64,000 nucleotides of DNA from Akebia trifoliata (GCA_017979445.1 CM030715.1:8734187-8798186), one strand, 5' to 3'; numbered from the stretch's first letter, positions 1 to 11,695 are shown. Numbers and translations are program-made. Notes: generated by a model not told the origin, from the sequence alone.

Positions 1-720
1 AGAGTAATGAATTAATTATTTTGGGAAGTTCTACTCTACCTACTCGGAGTGAAAGAGTAATGAACTAATTTTTTTGGGAGTCCTACTCTAACTGCCCAGG
101 GTGAAAGAGTAATGAACTAATTTTTTTTTTGCAAGTTCTACTCTACCTACTCGGAGTGAAAGAGTAATGAACTAATTTTTTTGGGAGTCCTACTCTACCT
201 GCCCAGGGTGAAAGAGTAATGAACTGAAATTTTTTTTTGAAAGTTCTACTCTACCTACTCGAAGTGAAAGAGTAATGAACTAAGCTTTTTGAGAGTCCTA
301 CTCTACCTACCTAGGATGAAAGAGTAATGAACTAATTATTTTGGGAAGTTCTACTCTACCTACTCGGAGTGAAAGAGTAATGAACTAATTGTTTTGGGAG
401 TCCTACTCTACCTGCCCAGGGTGAAAGAGTAATGAACTAATTATTTTGGGAAGTTCTACTCTACCTACTCGGAGTGAAAGAGTAATGAACTAATTTTTTT
501 TGGAAGTTCTACTCTACCTACTCGGAGTGAAAGAGTAATGAACTAATTTTTTTTTTGGAAGTTCTACTCTACCTACCCGGAGTGAAAGAGTAATGAACTA
601 ATTTTTTTGGGAAGTTCTACTCTACTTACTCGGAGTGAAAGAGTAATAAACTAATTTTTTTTTTTTTTGAAAGTTCTACTCTATCTACTCGGAGTAAAAG
701 AGTAATGAACTAAGCTTTGA
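1..720. repeat. dimeric minisatellite, 3' region of element A
   Basis: Tandem units of about 50-60 bp. Two unit types alternate: one with CCTACTCGGAGTGAAAGAG, the other with CTGCCCAGGGTGAAAGAG, both followed by TAATGAACTAA and a T-rich run of variable length. About 13 units are visible and the array runs off the left end. The same array in opposite orientation is at 19086-20630 in element B, so it is part of the retrotransposon, between the integrase remnant and the 3' LTR. Confidence 0.93.
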
Positions 721-1374
721 GGGAACAAACGGGGGATTAACCTCGCATTTGATTTTTTTTTTTTTCAATAAAAAGTTGGATTTTATGAAGGTCCGGTAAA
801 CATTTTAACTCTCTTTGAATCTGAGGAGTTTTCAAAATTGCTATCAAGAGGGTAACCTTTAATTCAAAGTTAACCTTATCCTTTGGGGTTGGAATTGACC
901 AGGTTTCAGAATCAAAATGCCCCTAGTTTGACAGGGAACATTGCACTGGGGATAATTGAACATAATTTGAAAACAAATGCCCCTAGTGTAAGGGGAGAAA
1001 CTGTACTCTTTAGAAAAAGAAAGTGCCTTTGTTATGAAAGTTTGAAATCCTTGATTACCGCAAGCGCAGTAAATGTTTAACTTTTAATTTTGACTTTTTA
1101 TATTGAAGATTTTGAGTCAGGCTCAAAGAAATTGGAACAAAATATTTCTTTTTGAAATTCATCATAGAATTTGTTCTTTCTCCCCGTCGGTTCGCTTAGG
1201 GACATGAAACTCTTCAGATCAATCATAAACGAGATACTTGTATCCACTGAGTCTATATTTGGTTTAAACTGGGTATTGAAACTTGATCATTCGGACTTCT
1301 GATATTTCGGCTCGGACTACCTTTTTAGCTTCTTAACTCAACGGAGATTTTCTTTTATTTTTTGATAGCTCTAA

Positions 1375-1600
1375 GTTTTGCCTAGATTGCCTATTCAGGT
1401 TTTCAATCTAGCGAGCATGCTCTAGCTTTTGCCTAGATCGCCTTTTTAGGTTTTCGATCTAGCGAGCTTACAATTTTTTCTCTTTTCTTTGCTCTGATTG
1501 TTGCCAAGGTCGTCCTTTCAGATTTTCAACCTTTCGAGCTTACCTTAATTTTTGCCTAAGCCACCCTTTTCGGGTTTTCAACTTAGCAGACTTTTTTTTT
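1375..1600. repeat. tandem hairpin array (copy in A)
   Basis: Four degenerate units of about 60-75 bp, each able to fold. An example is CTAGATTG (1382-1389) pairing with CAATCTAG (1404-1411), followed by a unit with TAGATCG and CGATCTA. It is the inverted counterpart of 18228-18450 in B, where the stems are described. Confidence 0.75.
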
Positions 1601-2269
1601 CTTTTTCTTCCCTTCTGAGCTTCTGGAGTTATTGTCTGATCATGCTTTATTACCTTCCTTGACTTTTTTCACACGATACTTAGGAGGACTTTTATAGGTA
1701 GGCTTAGGACTGGGTATAAAAAGAAAGGAATCTTGAGGCTCAAAAACCCAAATGCCCCTTGTGTGGCATTTCCTTTTAAATTATTTTCTTTTTCCTTGAA
1801 TTTTCTTCCCCATTTTGACAATTTTTTTCTTTTTAGATTTTTTCTTTGTTGGGGAATCTATTTTTATTTTTTTATTATTTTGATGTGGTCGGGCCTGAAG
1901 TAATTTCTCAGGTTGCCTACGTACCCCAGAATTTTGGGATCAGACCAAAACGTAGTTCAGATTTTCCCTCCCCTAAGTTAGGTGATCGGGCTAAGAAAGA
2001 AAAAGGCATCATTTTTTTTTTTTTTGAAAAAGCTGCAAAAGGCTGAGTAAGGAGATAATGAACTGGGTAGCAGGAAAATTGATTCGGCCAAAGATGGCCT
2101 CCTTAAATGTAGTATCGTTTGATCCGGTCAAGGTTGGTTGACTCTGGTAATTCGATTCCATCATGATCTTGAAGTCTAACAGTTTTTCCAGATAATATTT
2201 CCTTAATGATTGAATCTCTCCAATTGAGTTCAAACATTTTATGATCGAGAAAGAGCACACAAAATTTTT

Positions 2270-3339
2270 TTGGGTAGTCTGATGCTTAGATCCTTGACTT
2301 ATAAGTGATGAACTTTTGACTTTCTTGTCAAACATGCGAGTAACTCCTCTCCATTGACAGATCCAATCTGTTTATAACAATTAACTTCCATCAAGACCTT
2401 GAGATACAAGATTTTCCCTTTTAACCGGTAAGATTGCTTCCATATCATACTAGAGTGACTCTAGTAGAAGACTGTATTGAAGTATAATATGTCCATAATG
2501 CGAATGGTAATTTCTCTGGCCAGTCCCGGTGTGATGTGTGATTGACACATTTTCACGATGATTGTCCTGAGATTTTTACTGGCTGCTTCAACTATTCCAT
2601 CGATTTTAAAATTCCAGCACTGATACATTTTATAATCCCTCTTCTGGCTATGTCAGTCTATTCTGGTTGGTGTTCTCACAGGATGGGTATATATTTCACG
2701 TTGAACAACACTTCAAATTTAACCGACATATCCTCATAGGACCATGTAAGCAAGTCTTTTGAAATTTCTGAGAAAATTCATTATCCCCTTGTGTTCCTCT
2801 AGAGATAAGATGGTTTCTATTTAAATCTCTTTAGGAATTTATTTCTGTTCCGAGGTCAATGACCTTTGCTTTCTTGAGCCCGACTCTTATCTTCTTGCTT
2901 AGGAGAAAAATCTATCCTTGAAGCCAGATTAGTAGTTAATTCGTTAATGCACTCGAGGTATTCAAAAATTTCCTTTATCCAATCAAATTCAGAAGGGTGC
3001 GATAGACAACTCTATAGACTCGACGAACTAACTTGACTCAATAGAAAAGAGTAGACTCAATCTAAGGAAGACATGACCTTGTTGGAAAAAAGGACTCGAG
3101 CTAACCCAAATGACTCATGAAAACTCAAGACAAGTACCCACACGAGTTTGATTAGGACTGAGATATTGCTTACAACCGGATGAATTGAAGCACTATGATC
3201 TTCAAAGAACAACTGAATGATGTTGAGAAATTTTGAGGTCATTTCTGACTGTTGACTTGATATTGACGTTTACTCTAACTGACCGGATTTACAACCTTAG
3301 CAAGACGATGGACGATTGAGCTTAGATACAATGATAACC
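2270..3339 (-). pseudogene. degraded gag / integrase remnant of element A
   Basis: On the minus strand the stretch from 3339 matches the gag start of element D by position and wording. It then passes through a short piece resembling the linker before reverse transcriptase (WSYEDMS, near 2750). It ends in an integrase core and C-terminal remnant in which the family motif around NGIVEAASKN and KMCQSH is readable near 2540-2600. Many stops and frameshifts make it non-functional. The intervening protease, reverse transcriptase and RNase H are absent, as in element B. Exact borders are approximate because the reading frame changes repeatedly. Confidence 0.7.
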
Positions 3340-3689
3340 CTTAAACCTCTTTGAAGGTGAATTTAACCAATTTCAGTGTCACCCTTGGATAACATTTTAA
3401 ATGAACCTTGAGATTTTATTGAATTTTGTGTACCAATCCATTAAACAATTCATCCATTCAATAATTATTCAGAAGGAAAATAATTTTATTGCACTCTTGA
3501 AAATAATGTTTTTATTGAATAACAATTTTCACAATTCTGATTACTTTTTGCAATCATTTTCTTTTTAGAAAAACATATTTTGATAATTTTACAAGGACCA
3601 TGCAAAAAATAGATTTTTGGTAAAAACATATTTCAAAAATTTTCCATGCAAAAATAGATCTTTTGTAAATCATTTTTCCTTCATTTTCT

Positions 3690-3905
3690 TTTCTTTCAAA
3701 AAATATTTTCTTCTAGAAAATATTTTTTCTCTAAAAAATAGTTTGTTATTTGGAAAACATTTTCTCTTGAAAAATCTTGTTCTTATGGAAAACATTTTCT
3801 GGAAAATACTTTTTCTTAGAACACATTATTTTCTAGAGAATAACATTTTTTCTAGAAAACACTTATTTTGGAAAATACTTTTGCTAGAAAATATTTTCCC
3901 TTCGT
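3690..3905. repeat. cluster of TTTTCTAGAAAA-type inverted motifs (copy in A)
   Basis: About 215 bp made almost entirely of TTTTC and GAAAA blocks facing each other (TTCTAGAA, TTCTGGAA and similar). The inverted counterpart is at 15715-15925 in element B. It lies just upstream (element sense) of the gag remnant. Individual motifs fit the TTCnnGAA core of heat-shock elements. Low complexity is the simpler explanation. Confidence 0.6.
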
Positions 3906-3909
3906 AAAC

Positions 3910-5040
3910 CATTTTTCTTCTTTGAAAATTTGATTTCTATTTCAATTTAAATGGCCCAGCCCACCATGATTATTGGATCGGGATGGATTGGGTCATTATT
4001 GTAAAAGAATGGATTCTTTATTGGGTCAGTACACCCATTTTAATTTTCAAAAATAACATTTTTGATCCTTGAGGATAATCATACACTCTGATCTCATCAT
4101 TCACATCCATTCTGATCTTATCATTCACAGGCGTTTTGATTTCATCATTCACATACATTCATCATTCACAAAGTTCCATTCAATAAACAACCTGAGAACA
4201 CCCACGATAAGTTCGAGTTGTGACCTACAAGGAAGGTTTCCAGACTCTAAGCTTACTACGTGCAATGCATTTTACCTGGCCACCCTTGCCCAAATACACC
4301 TATATACCTTTCGATACGTGGTGACTTGGTTTGATATACCATATAAGTGATACGATACGTGGTGACTTGGTTTGATATACCATATAAGTGATAATCTAAA
4401 ACCTCAACTCACTTCTCTGAAGTCAAAAACAGCCAGTTTGATCTCCAGTTGAGAGGTGGCGCACAATGCTAAGCAAGGGCCCACTTAAATACCTCTCGTC
4501 TAGAATAGACATAGTCTATCCCCCTCGTACAGTAGGGTACAACGGGGCAAGATCTTGCTTAAGCACCGGTCTTGACCAAGAAGTACAATTGATATACTTA
4601 GATTATCTTTTACATACCTATGGGTACAAGTCAAGAGTTGTAGCTTTCATAAATGGTTTGGCATCCCACGAGGGGACCGACCACGTACTAGTACTACGTT
4701 GGCAATCGGGACATGTGACTGTGTGGCTCACAATAAGTCAAAGGCTCAGGTCGCTCCAGCCTGGGTGCATCAATATACTTCTCAGAATCACCTGATCAGA
4801 CGGTATTGATATCCCAGTTTGATATACCCTAAGGTACGTGACTAGAGTTGTGGTTTTCATGAATGACGTCGCATCTCCGAAGAGACCGGGCCACGCACTA
4901 GTGTCACGTTGGCTATATGGGACGTGCAAGCGTGCAAAACAGTAAACGTGCATGTGGTGTGTGCGAAGCAGGGTGGGGTGTGCCCGGGGCTTTTTTTTTT
5001 TTTTTTAAACAAATGGGCCCATGGGCTTGATCATACTATC
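3910..5040 (-). other. leader region of element A shared with B
   Basis: This is the inverted copy of about 14460-15620 in element B. It contains a 41-bp direct duplication (4312-4393, unit beginning CGATACGTGGTGACTTGG) that B does not have. It also holds two diverged copies of a segment about 215 bp apart (from about 4619 and about 4834, sharing AGAGTTGT, GGACCG and ACGTTGGC). No host gene is visible. Confidence 0.6.
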
Positions 5041-6448
5041 ACAATATGGATATTAGAAAAAACACGATCATAAAGCATAAATATCCATAACATCAAGATC
5101 AAAAATAAGGCATGCACATCAAAATATATATCAATCAAGGTCATGATATATCAGATAGGTAATCGATCAAGGCAGTGCAAAAGAGAATAAAGATGATCAA
5201 TCAATCAGGATTGCACCAAAAAGAATATCAATCATTGAAAGCATCAAGTTCAAGATTTAGGCATGCACATCAAAATATATCAATCAGGATCATGACATAT
5301 CACAAGAAAAATCTTTTTTTTTTTTAAATTGAAAAATAATTTAATTTGACCAACACAAAGAGATTTCAAAATTTACTAAGGATCACTAGGCCAACGTGGT
5401 CATTTCATCGGTAATCCAATACCATAGCTTTCTAGACTTTAATGGAAAAACTTGGATCCAAAAGTGAAATTCACACATTTTTTTTTACTTTGATCCAATG
5501 TTTTGAGAATAAGTGGCTTCTGAAACCAAATTTAAAATTAAAATTCAAAATAAAAATTAACTTTGGAAAAAAAAAAAAAATTTAAAAGTTTTAGAATTTC
5601 ATCCGCCACAAGCACGTTTCATTGGATCACTTTTGGATGCCACGTGGTGAAGTCAATGACTCTTAGTAAGAAGGAAATCTTACTAAGCTAATAAGATTAG
5701 CTCATAAAAAAAAATTTAAAATTTTCTTTTCATGTTGTTGCCAACCACACTCAAACCCCAACTAGCATGTTTTTAATATGTTGCTATCATTACACAACAA
5801 AAAGAAATTTATACATTGCTGGCAGCACAACAAGAAAAATGAAAGTGACATCATGTAACATAATTTTTCTTTGCTGCCAGCACACCATGTACCTCAAATT
5901 TCCAGCACACAGCCAACATACTATTCTATTTTAGATCGTCATGTGCGGTCCCACACATATTGCCAACACAGCAATACTTAAGAAAAATATAAAAAAAATT
6001 TCACAAGTCAAAAATGCTGCTGCCAGCACTTCACTCACATGTCCACGCATCACTTCCTCTCTTTCTTTCGGCATCTCTCTCTACCAAAAAAAGAAATCCA
6101 CTTCTAACCCCTTCCTTCTCTTCTTTTTTTTAAAAAAAAACATTTATAAGAACACGCAAACAGTGAGTCAACCCATTAAATCTCTTTAAGTGGCTGCCAA
6201 AACACTCAAACTTTTTTTTTTTTTAAACGATAGGGAATATTTTGCAACTCCAGCTAGGATTCTTAGAGTGTAGCTCCAAGAACCAGAGAGCATGCCGATG
6301 TAAAGTGCTCAAATGGGCAGCTTCCACCCATGTCTGATGTTCGACCCTCTGTTAAGTCGATCATCTCTTTTGCGATGATGATCCTTCCCTTTTCAATAAT
6401 TTCCAGTTTTCATCCATGTAGAATTGATGGAAAAGAAGCTACAGCTAT

Positions 6449-6470
6449 GAGAGAGAGAGAGAGAGAGAGA
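6449..6470. repeat. (GA)11 microsatellite
   Basis: Eleven uninterrupted GA dinucleotides inside the leader of element A. Confidence 0.97.
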
Positions 6471-6849
6471 CGTTTCTCTCTAGGTTGATGAGCATCTCAA
6501 GGCAAAAAAAAAAAAATCAAGGGTTGGCCATGTGAGGGAAAAGCAAGGAATGTTCATTAGTTTGCACTGATTATGTCAAAGTTTTTTCAATTTTAATTTA
6601 CGGATTCCCATCAGGTTAGCTTCTCCCACACAATGTTGCAACAACTTCATGCCTTTCCTTCATATTCTTACTCTTTCGACCTTAAAACACAGGAATAAAA
6701 CAAATAAAACTTATGATTCCAAAATCACGTCGGGCCAACTGAGACCCAACAAAAACCTGTCCATAAACCATGTAAACACAGGGTTCCAAACACCAACAAG
6801 TGTTGTCGTTGTCATGGTGCTCTGTTCCTCGGGTAATCGACAGTGCCCA

Positions 6850-7290
6850 TAGAATTATCCCTTGAACCATAGATTTTAGAGCTATTCCAACCGTTGATCC
6901 AATACAAATCAAGAACCCAAATAGACGAAATAAGGGTTCATTATTTCTTGCTAAAACAATCCAAAACAACTGGAATTAAAACCAAATAAACCTCTCCGGA
7001 TTCTTTCTTACAAATAATCAATAAAGTGAAAATTGCTGTTAAAAAAAAGTTGTTGCTCCAATTGTTAGACTGAACGATACAGGAAGATATCGAAGAGACG
7101 TGTTTCCACAAACAATAGAGAAACAGAAAATAACGGTTAGGATTAAGGTCTTGGAGAACTGAGTTTGAGAAACGAGTTGTTGAAACGGGACGAGTTGTAA
7201 CCAATGGATTGAGATGAAACTGGAGACGGCGCAAAATACCATGTGAAGCATGGTTAGAATATGGGGTTTGATGGGGAATGGGATTCGTAA
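6850..7290 (-). pseudogene. fragment of a plastid-type sugar-phosphate/phosphate translocator gene
   Basis: Three minus-strand frames joined by two frameshifts (near 7040 and 6965) read like the middle of the plant triose-phosphate-translocator family, closest from memory to the Arabidopsis At1g12500 type. Visible pieces are LTMLHMVF, IVCGNTSLRYLPVSF, IGATT, VYLVLIPVV, NNEPLFRLFGFLICIGST and ALKSMVQGIIL. Family members are multi-pass membrane carriers that exchange phosphorylated sugars for phosphate. Only about 140 of some 350 residues are present. The amino-terminal part and everything after GIIL are missing. It lies inside the leader of a retrotransposon, so it is a captured or inserted gene fragment and not a working gene. 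Whether the copy is processed (intronless) cannot be judged from so short a piece. Confidence 0.8.
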
Positions 7291-8030
7291 GTTTCGACAG
7301 CGCTGAATGGAGAAGAAGATGGATTCTTTTTATATAAAAAACTATTTAAGAGGGGTGAAAAAGAAATAAGTAACAGGCTTTTCTACTAACAGCACCCCAA
7401 AATCATTAGTTGATTTATACTAAGCACACACCACCAAAAGTTTCTGCCGGCAGAAATTCCAAAAAAAAAAAAATTTTGTTTTTATTTTTTTGAAATTCTA
7501 TATGCTATCAATGGACAGCATGTCTTGCCTACTAAAAAAAAAGAATTGAATACCTACGCGATAAGCGAAAAACAAACAATTAATCAAAATGAAAAAAAAA
7601 TCTCTCTTTTTTTTTAAAAAACGTTATCAAACAACGTATCCACCATGTTTCTTTAAAAAAAAAAAATCTTTCATTAAGCAAAAATGGATCGACATACCCC
7701 AAAAGGAAGAATAACCAAAACAAAATCCCTTTCGTTTCATTATTCCATCCTCAATGATCATTATTCCACCCTAAACAAAATTATCCATATTGAAATATCG
7801 CATTATTTAGGATCATTCCGAATGGCCCTTAATTAAATCATAAAAATTAACATGTTAGATCAAAGTGTTCCGAGTAGAATCAGATAATTAATGATGTACT
7901 AACAAAAATAAAAACAATAAACAAATAATAAAAAGAAACTAATTAAGAATTAAATAAAATAAACTAAAACAAAAAATTAGGTCATTGGCAATGCTCCCAT
8001 ACTTGGGGTTTTTCAAGTCCGATCCTCAAT

Positions 8031-8049
8031 GTCCCCAGCGGAGTCACCA
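8031..8049 (-). other. primer-binding site of element A
   Basis: One base after the LTR end, the minus strand reads TGGTGACTCCGCTGGGGAC. The position and the TGG start are those of a tRNA primer-binding site. Ogre/Tat elements are reported to use a tRNA-Arg primer; I did not check the match to any tRNA. Confidence 0.8.
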
Positions 8050-8050
8050 C

Positions 8051-9800
8051 TGAAAGCGCCCTCGATCCGCGGGGTGCGCGGATCCGCTTTTGACCCTTGA
8101 AGTTTGGGAGTCGCCACCTAGTTATTATGGTCTAGGAACCAAACTGACTCTAAAATGGATAATAAACTAATCCTCTACAGAAAATCTGAATCCGGGGATC
8201 ATGTTACGGGGTTGGAAGGTGTTAGGCACCAACCCCGCCTGGCCATTGCCGGTCTCTACTTATCCCAAATAAATCTACATCGCTAATGACAAACCTAGAT
8301 TAAAAAATAATGAAAAATCTTACCTTCGATCTGCAAAAGTGTTATTCCCTCAGATCTGGTGAAAACGGCTCCTTGTACCGTATTCCTTACTTCGTTCTAT
8401 CTCCGGATCTGATTCCTGATCTCCGAGGTAAGGTATCTCCTTCTTGGATCTGGGTGCTTCGAATTTGTTGTGGATTTTTGGGATATTTTTTAGAGATTTT
8501 TGGGTGTTTTTTAGGCTAAAATCGAAGCAGGGGTGTTAGGTAAGGAGTTGAGGCTCCAAAATTAGGGTTTTGGGGAGGTTGTGGAGGCTTCTTCACCTAC
8601 TTTTTCTAGGGTTTTTTCTTTGATATGAAAATAGGGTGTGGAGGCTCCTATTTATAAAGTTTTTAGAAGCATTAGGGTTTGATTAGGGTTTCTTTTAGAG
8701 TTTTAATTAGGGTTTTGACTTTGGTCTCATGAGATGGACTTAGTCTTTAGGGCTTTGACTTAGGGTTTTGACTTTAGTCTTATGAGATTGACTTGATTAG
8801 TTTAGATTAGGGTTTTGATTTAGGTTTTTGACTTTAGTCTTATGAGATTGACATGATTAATTTAGATCAGGGTTTTGATTTAGGGTTTTGACTTTAGTCT
8901 TATGAGATTGACTTTAATACTTGACTTTAATCTTATGAGATTGACTTTAATACTTGACTTAGTCTTATGAGATTGACTTTAATACTTGACTTTAGTCTTA
9001 TTTGATTGACTTTAGTCTTGCTTGATTGACTTTAAATTTTTGGAGCACCCCCCTCTATTATATCTTTAATTCTTTGGACTCCCGAATTGAGGGGTCCTTA
9101 AAGAAATATTTCACGAACCCTCAACAATTTTTCATGAGAGTCCGATTGATCGATTTTTTTTGTTCAAAATTTTAAATTAATTTCATTAATGTTTCACTTT
9201 AATTAATTTCGAAAATTTTAATTATAAAAATTGTGAAATTACCGTTTTGCCCCCGGAGAGGACTTTTCACGTTTTAAGTCGGTTTTTAATGTTCTAGGAT
9301 GTTTTAGAATCGATTTTTCGTAAGGAATTCAATGGAACTATTGGTTTGTGTCATTTATGAAGTTTTTTGTATGAAATGATCGTGAACTTTATGAGGGGCA
9401 TTTTCGTAATTTTGTCATATTCTGTTAAAATTGGTGAAATGATTTATTTGGTTTCGATTTATTGTTTTATGTGTTTGAAAGAGTTTTCCTAAGCGTAATG
9501 TAGGCTCTAGAGTTGTTTTGATGTTAGGGGTATTTTGGTAATTTGATCAATTTTTAGTGATTTTTATCGTGAAACTTTTTTTTTTGATTTGCAAGATGAT
9601 GATTTCTATGTTTGTGGGGTCGTATTTTCCTAGCGTAGGGTGGTTTCTAAGGTTTTGTCAGTTTGAGATACCTCATCCGGATTTCTGAAACACATCTGGT
9701 AACAAAATAAAGCAATGGAATACACATCCATCATTGGGAATCATTGCGATCGGGTTGACGAGTTGATTAATCAGGCGGATGCAAAAATGGGGTGTCTACA
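8051..9800 (-). mobile_element. 5' LTR of element A (family I, subtype a)
   Basis: Starts TGTAGACACCCC at 9800 and ends GCGCTTTCA at 8051, 1750 bp. TATA box TATAAATA at 8656-8649. The region before it holds repeats of GGGTTTTGACTTTAGTC and GTCAATCTCATAAGAC type, with AAACCCTA motifs as in element D. A consensus splice donor GAAG/GTAAGA lies at 8324/8323, and the U5 stem-loop at 8236-8208. Confidence 0.92.
8208..8236 (-). promoter_or_regulatory. U5 stem-loop, LTR of A
   Basis: Stem GGGGTTGG (8236 side in element sense) with CCAACCCC, enclosing the loop word TGCCTAACACCTT. The same design is found in all other complete LTRs of the window with different stem sequences. Confidence 0.7.
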
Positions 9801-10696
9801 GTCAATTTAAATATAATTCGTTATACTTATATGCAATTGTTTACTTTATATTTTAAATGTGTGAAGTACCATACAAGTAATTTATACAATGTTGTCATTT
9901 CTTGTAGGAGGGTGGGTACTCCATAAATCTTGGGAAACCTAAGAGAAATATCAAATGTTCAATATATTTGAAGTCACCATATGCACCTTTAGATATGCAA
10001 GGAGTTGAAGTGGGATGTATGCGTGATTCAGATTTCATTTGGATTATGTATGTTATAATATTATTATGAATTAAATGTAATTATTTTAAATACTAATTTG
10101 TAAAGTTGCGTTTAAAAATTATTTTCATGATCCCAAGCATCCCTTGACCAATGAAGAATTAACGTTGATAAGTTCACATCACATTAATATAAATTTGGAG
10201 AACGGGTATTGTACTCCGAATGCATTTATTGGTTCACTCATAGGACTGGGTGATTGGACAATCAAGGAATATTTTTTCATATTTGAATTCTATTTTTTTG
10301 TGACAATTCTATAATGAATAAATGTCTCTAACTTTGTTGTCACAGAGATAATCGATGGATATTGCAAGTTTCTTAAAAGAAGAGAGTTACAGCATCCACA
10401 TTATTTTCTCAAATATCATTTTTTTAGTCCAATGTGTATTGTACGTCCAATTGACATAGACACGTCCTCTACATATCTTTAGAAGCTCAACAAGATTACT
10501 CTACTAGATCAGTGGGTAAGGTATTGTCGAACAAATTTGACAGTATGTCGAGTGAAAAATTCAAACCAAATAAAAATCTTAAAGTATTTACTAGACCTAA
10601 CTATCTTAAATATCATATAACATCTTGTGATAAGGATTGTTATTTTTTTGTCTCGTGCTTCTGTATATTTATTTTGTTGTTAAATCACCTTAAATC
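9801..10696 (+). other. AT-rich DNA with two exon-like unidentified pieces
   Basis: After TTTCTTGTAG (an acceptor-like site ending at about 9907) the plus strand reads GGYSINLGKPKRNIKC and continues open to about 10060. A second open piece at about 10103-10280 reads FHDPKHPLTNEELTLISSHH and later GYCTPNAFIGSLIGLGDW. Both have protein-like composition compared with the AT-rich surroundings. I do not recognise the family. They could be remnants of one transposon or host gene. Weakly supported. Confidence 0.3.
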
Positions 10697-11350
10697 ATGG
10701 TTTTTAAATTCAATTTCATGTCTCGTCTCGTTCAACCCTAATACCGAATTAACTCTAATGATACATCTCATCTTGTTCGGCATTGAGATAATGATTTTTA
10801 ACCATTTAAAAATTTTGAAAAATTCTAAAAAAATTCAGAAATGATTTTATTAAAAATGAAACCAAAAAATATAAAAGTAAAAAAATCATAATATACCTAG
10901 CAAAATTAATTAAATATTGACATTGTTATGTATATTTTATTTTCATTGTTACGTATTTTTCATCTTCTTCATCTGATTTCGTCTTGAATCAAATGAGAAA
11001 AATGAAATCTTCTCCTAAAACCTTATTTTTTTGTTCACTTCGTTGAGAAGATGAAGAAAAATCGATTTGGGTAAAAAAATATAAGGTTGAGAACGTTTAA
11101 CTCATTTTTCTCGTTTAACTTAATGAAATTTTGAAAATCTAGTTAGATACATATCGTTTGCCTCGTGATTTATTCATTGCTATTAGGTATCATTTGTCTT
11201 AGACGAGATTTACAAAATCTCATCCGAGATGCCTCGCTTATCTCATGATACATGGACATCTCAAATAGGTTAGTGAGTTGGTTTCATTCAGTCCCAATAT
11301 CGAGTTAACTCGGGCAACACGTCTTGGTCTCAGACGAATTTTAAAACCAT
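10697..11350. mobile_element. possible small DNA transposon (MITE-like)
   Basis: Imperfect terminal inverted repeats, ATGGTTTTTAAATTC on the left and its near complement on the right (14 of 15 matching), enclose about 650 bp rich in TCTCGTCTC and AACTCGAGTT-like words. No clear target duplication was found. Confidence 0.3.
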
Positions 11351-11389
11351 ACCTCACATTCTCACATTGTTATTAATCGCTAGGCATTT

Positions 11390-11640
11390 TTCCTTACTCA
11401 CGCAAATGTTCACATTATTGCACACACGTGCATATTTGCATGAATTAGGGAGAATTTTTCAAAATTCAAGGATCTGACACCATCAGTGAGAGCTCGCACT
11501 CGAACACCTGACAACTTTTAGTTCGAGGAGAGTTTTACCCTTAAGGATCCGAATGTTCTGACGAATTGTTAAATTAGACTGTAAAATGAATTGTTATTAG
11601 CTTTGGCATTCGGATATTGCACTTTCTACTAGGGGTGCAC
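11390..11640 (+). mobile_element. fragment of the 3' internal end of a family I element
   Basis: The block from GAGAATTTTTCAAAATTCAAG to GATATTGCAC matches 20757-20940, the stretch just before the 3' LTR of element B, in the same orientation. No LTR follows here, so it is a truncated leftover. Confidence 0.75.
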
Positions 11641-11695
11641 AATCCAATCTTGGTTCGGATAGGTTCTCGATTCTCATAGTGACAGCCATAACTTC

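Larger units (their letters stand above)
5041..8030 (-). other. AT-rich leader insert of element A, mostly unrecognised
   Basis: Only the first few hundred bases after the primer-binding site (about 7700-8030) resemble the start of the leader in element B. The rest has no counterpart in B. It holds a captured translocator-gene piece (6850-7290), a (GA)11 run, a 16-bp palindrome at 7441-7456, and several short TGCTGCCAGCA-like motifs between 5815 and 6025. I recognise no further gene here. Stretches such as 6240-6640 could be other gene debris, but I cannot name them. Confidence 0.5.
1..9800 (-). mobile_element. element A: family I Tat/Ogre-like LTR retrotransposon, 3' end outside window
   Basis: Read on the minus strand, the order is 5' LTR (9800 to 8051), primer-binding site (8049-8031), a leader of about 4.7 kb with a captured host-gene piece, degraded gag and integrase remnants (3339 to about 2270), a hairpin array (1600-1375) and the minisatellite (720-1). 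The 3' LTR lies beyond position 1. Blocks 1-5040 are an inverted, diverged copy of element B blocks 14460-19130. Protease, most of reverse transcriptase and RNase H are missing, so the element is non-autonomous. Assignment to Tat/Ogre rests on the LTR family shared with D and S2, the primer-site type and the layout, not on an intact pol. Confidence 0.85.

Noticed and set aside
10512..10844. Plus-strand ORF of 110 codons
   Set aside because: Phe/Leu/Asn-rich composition of AT-rich DNA; overlaps the border of a MITE-like element.
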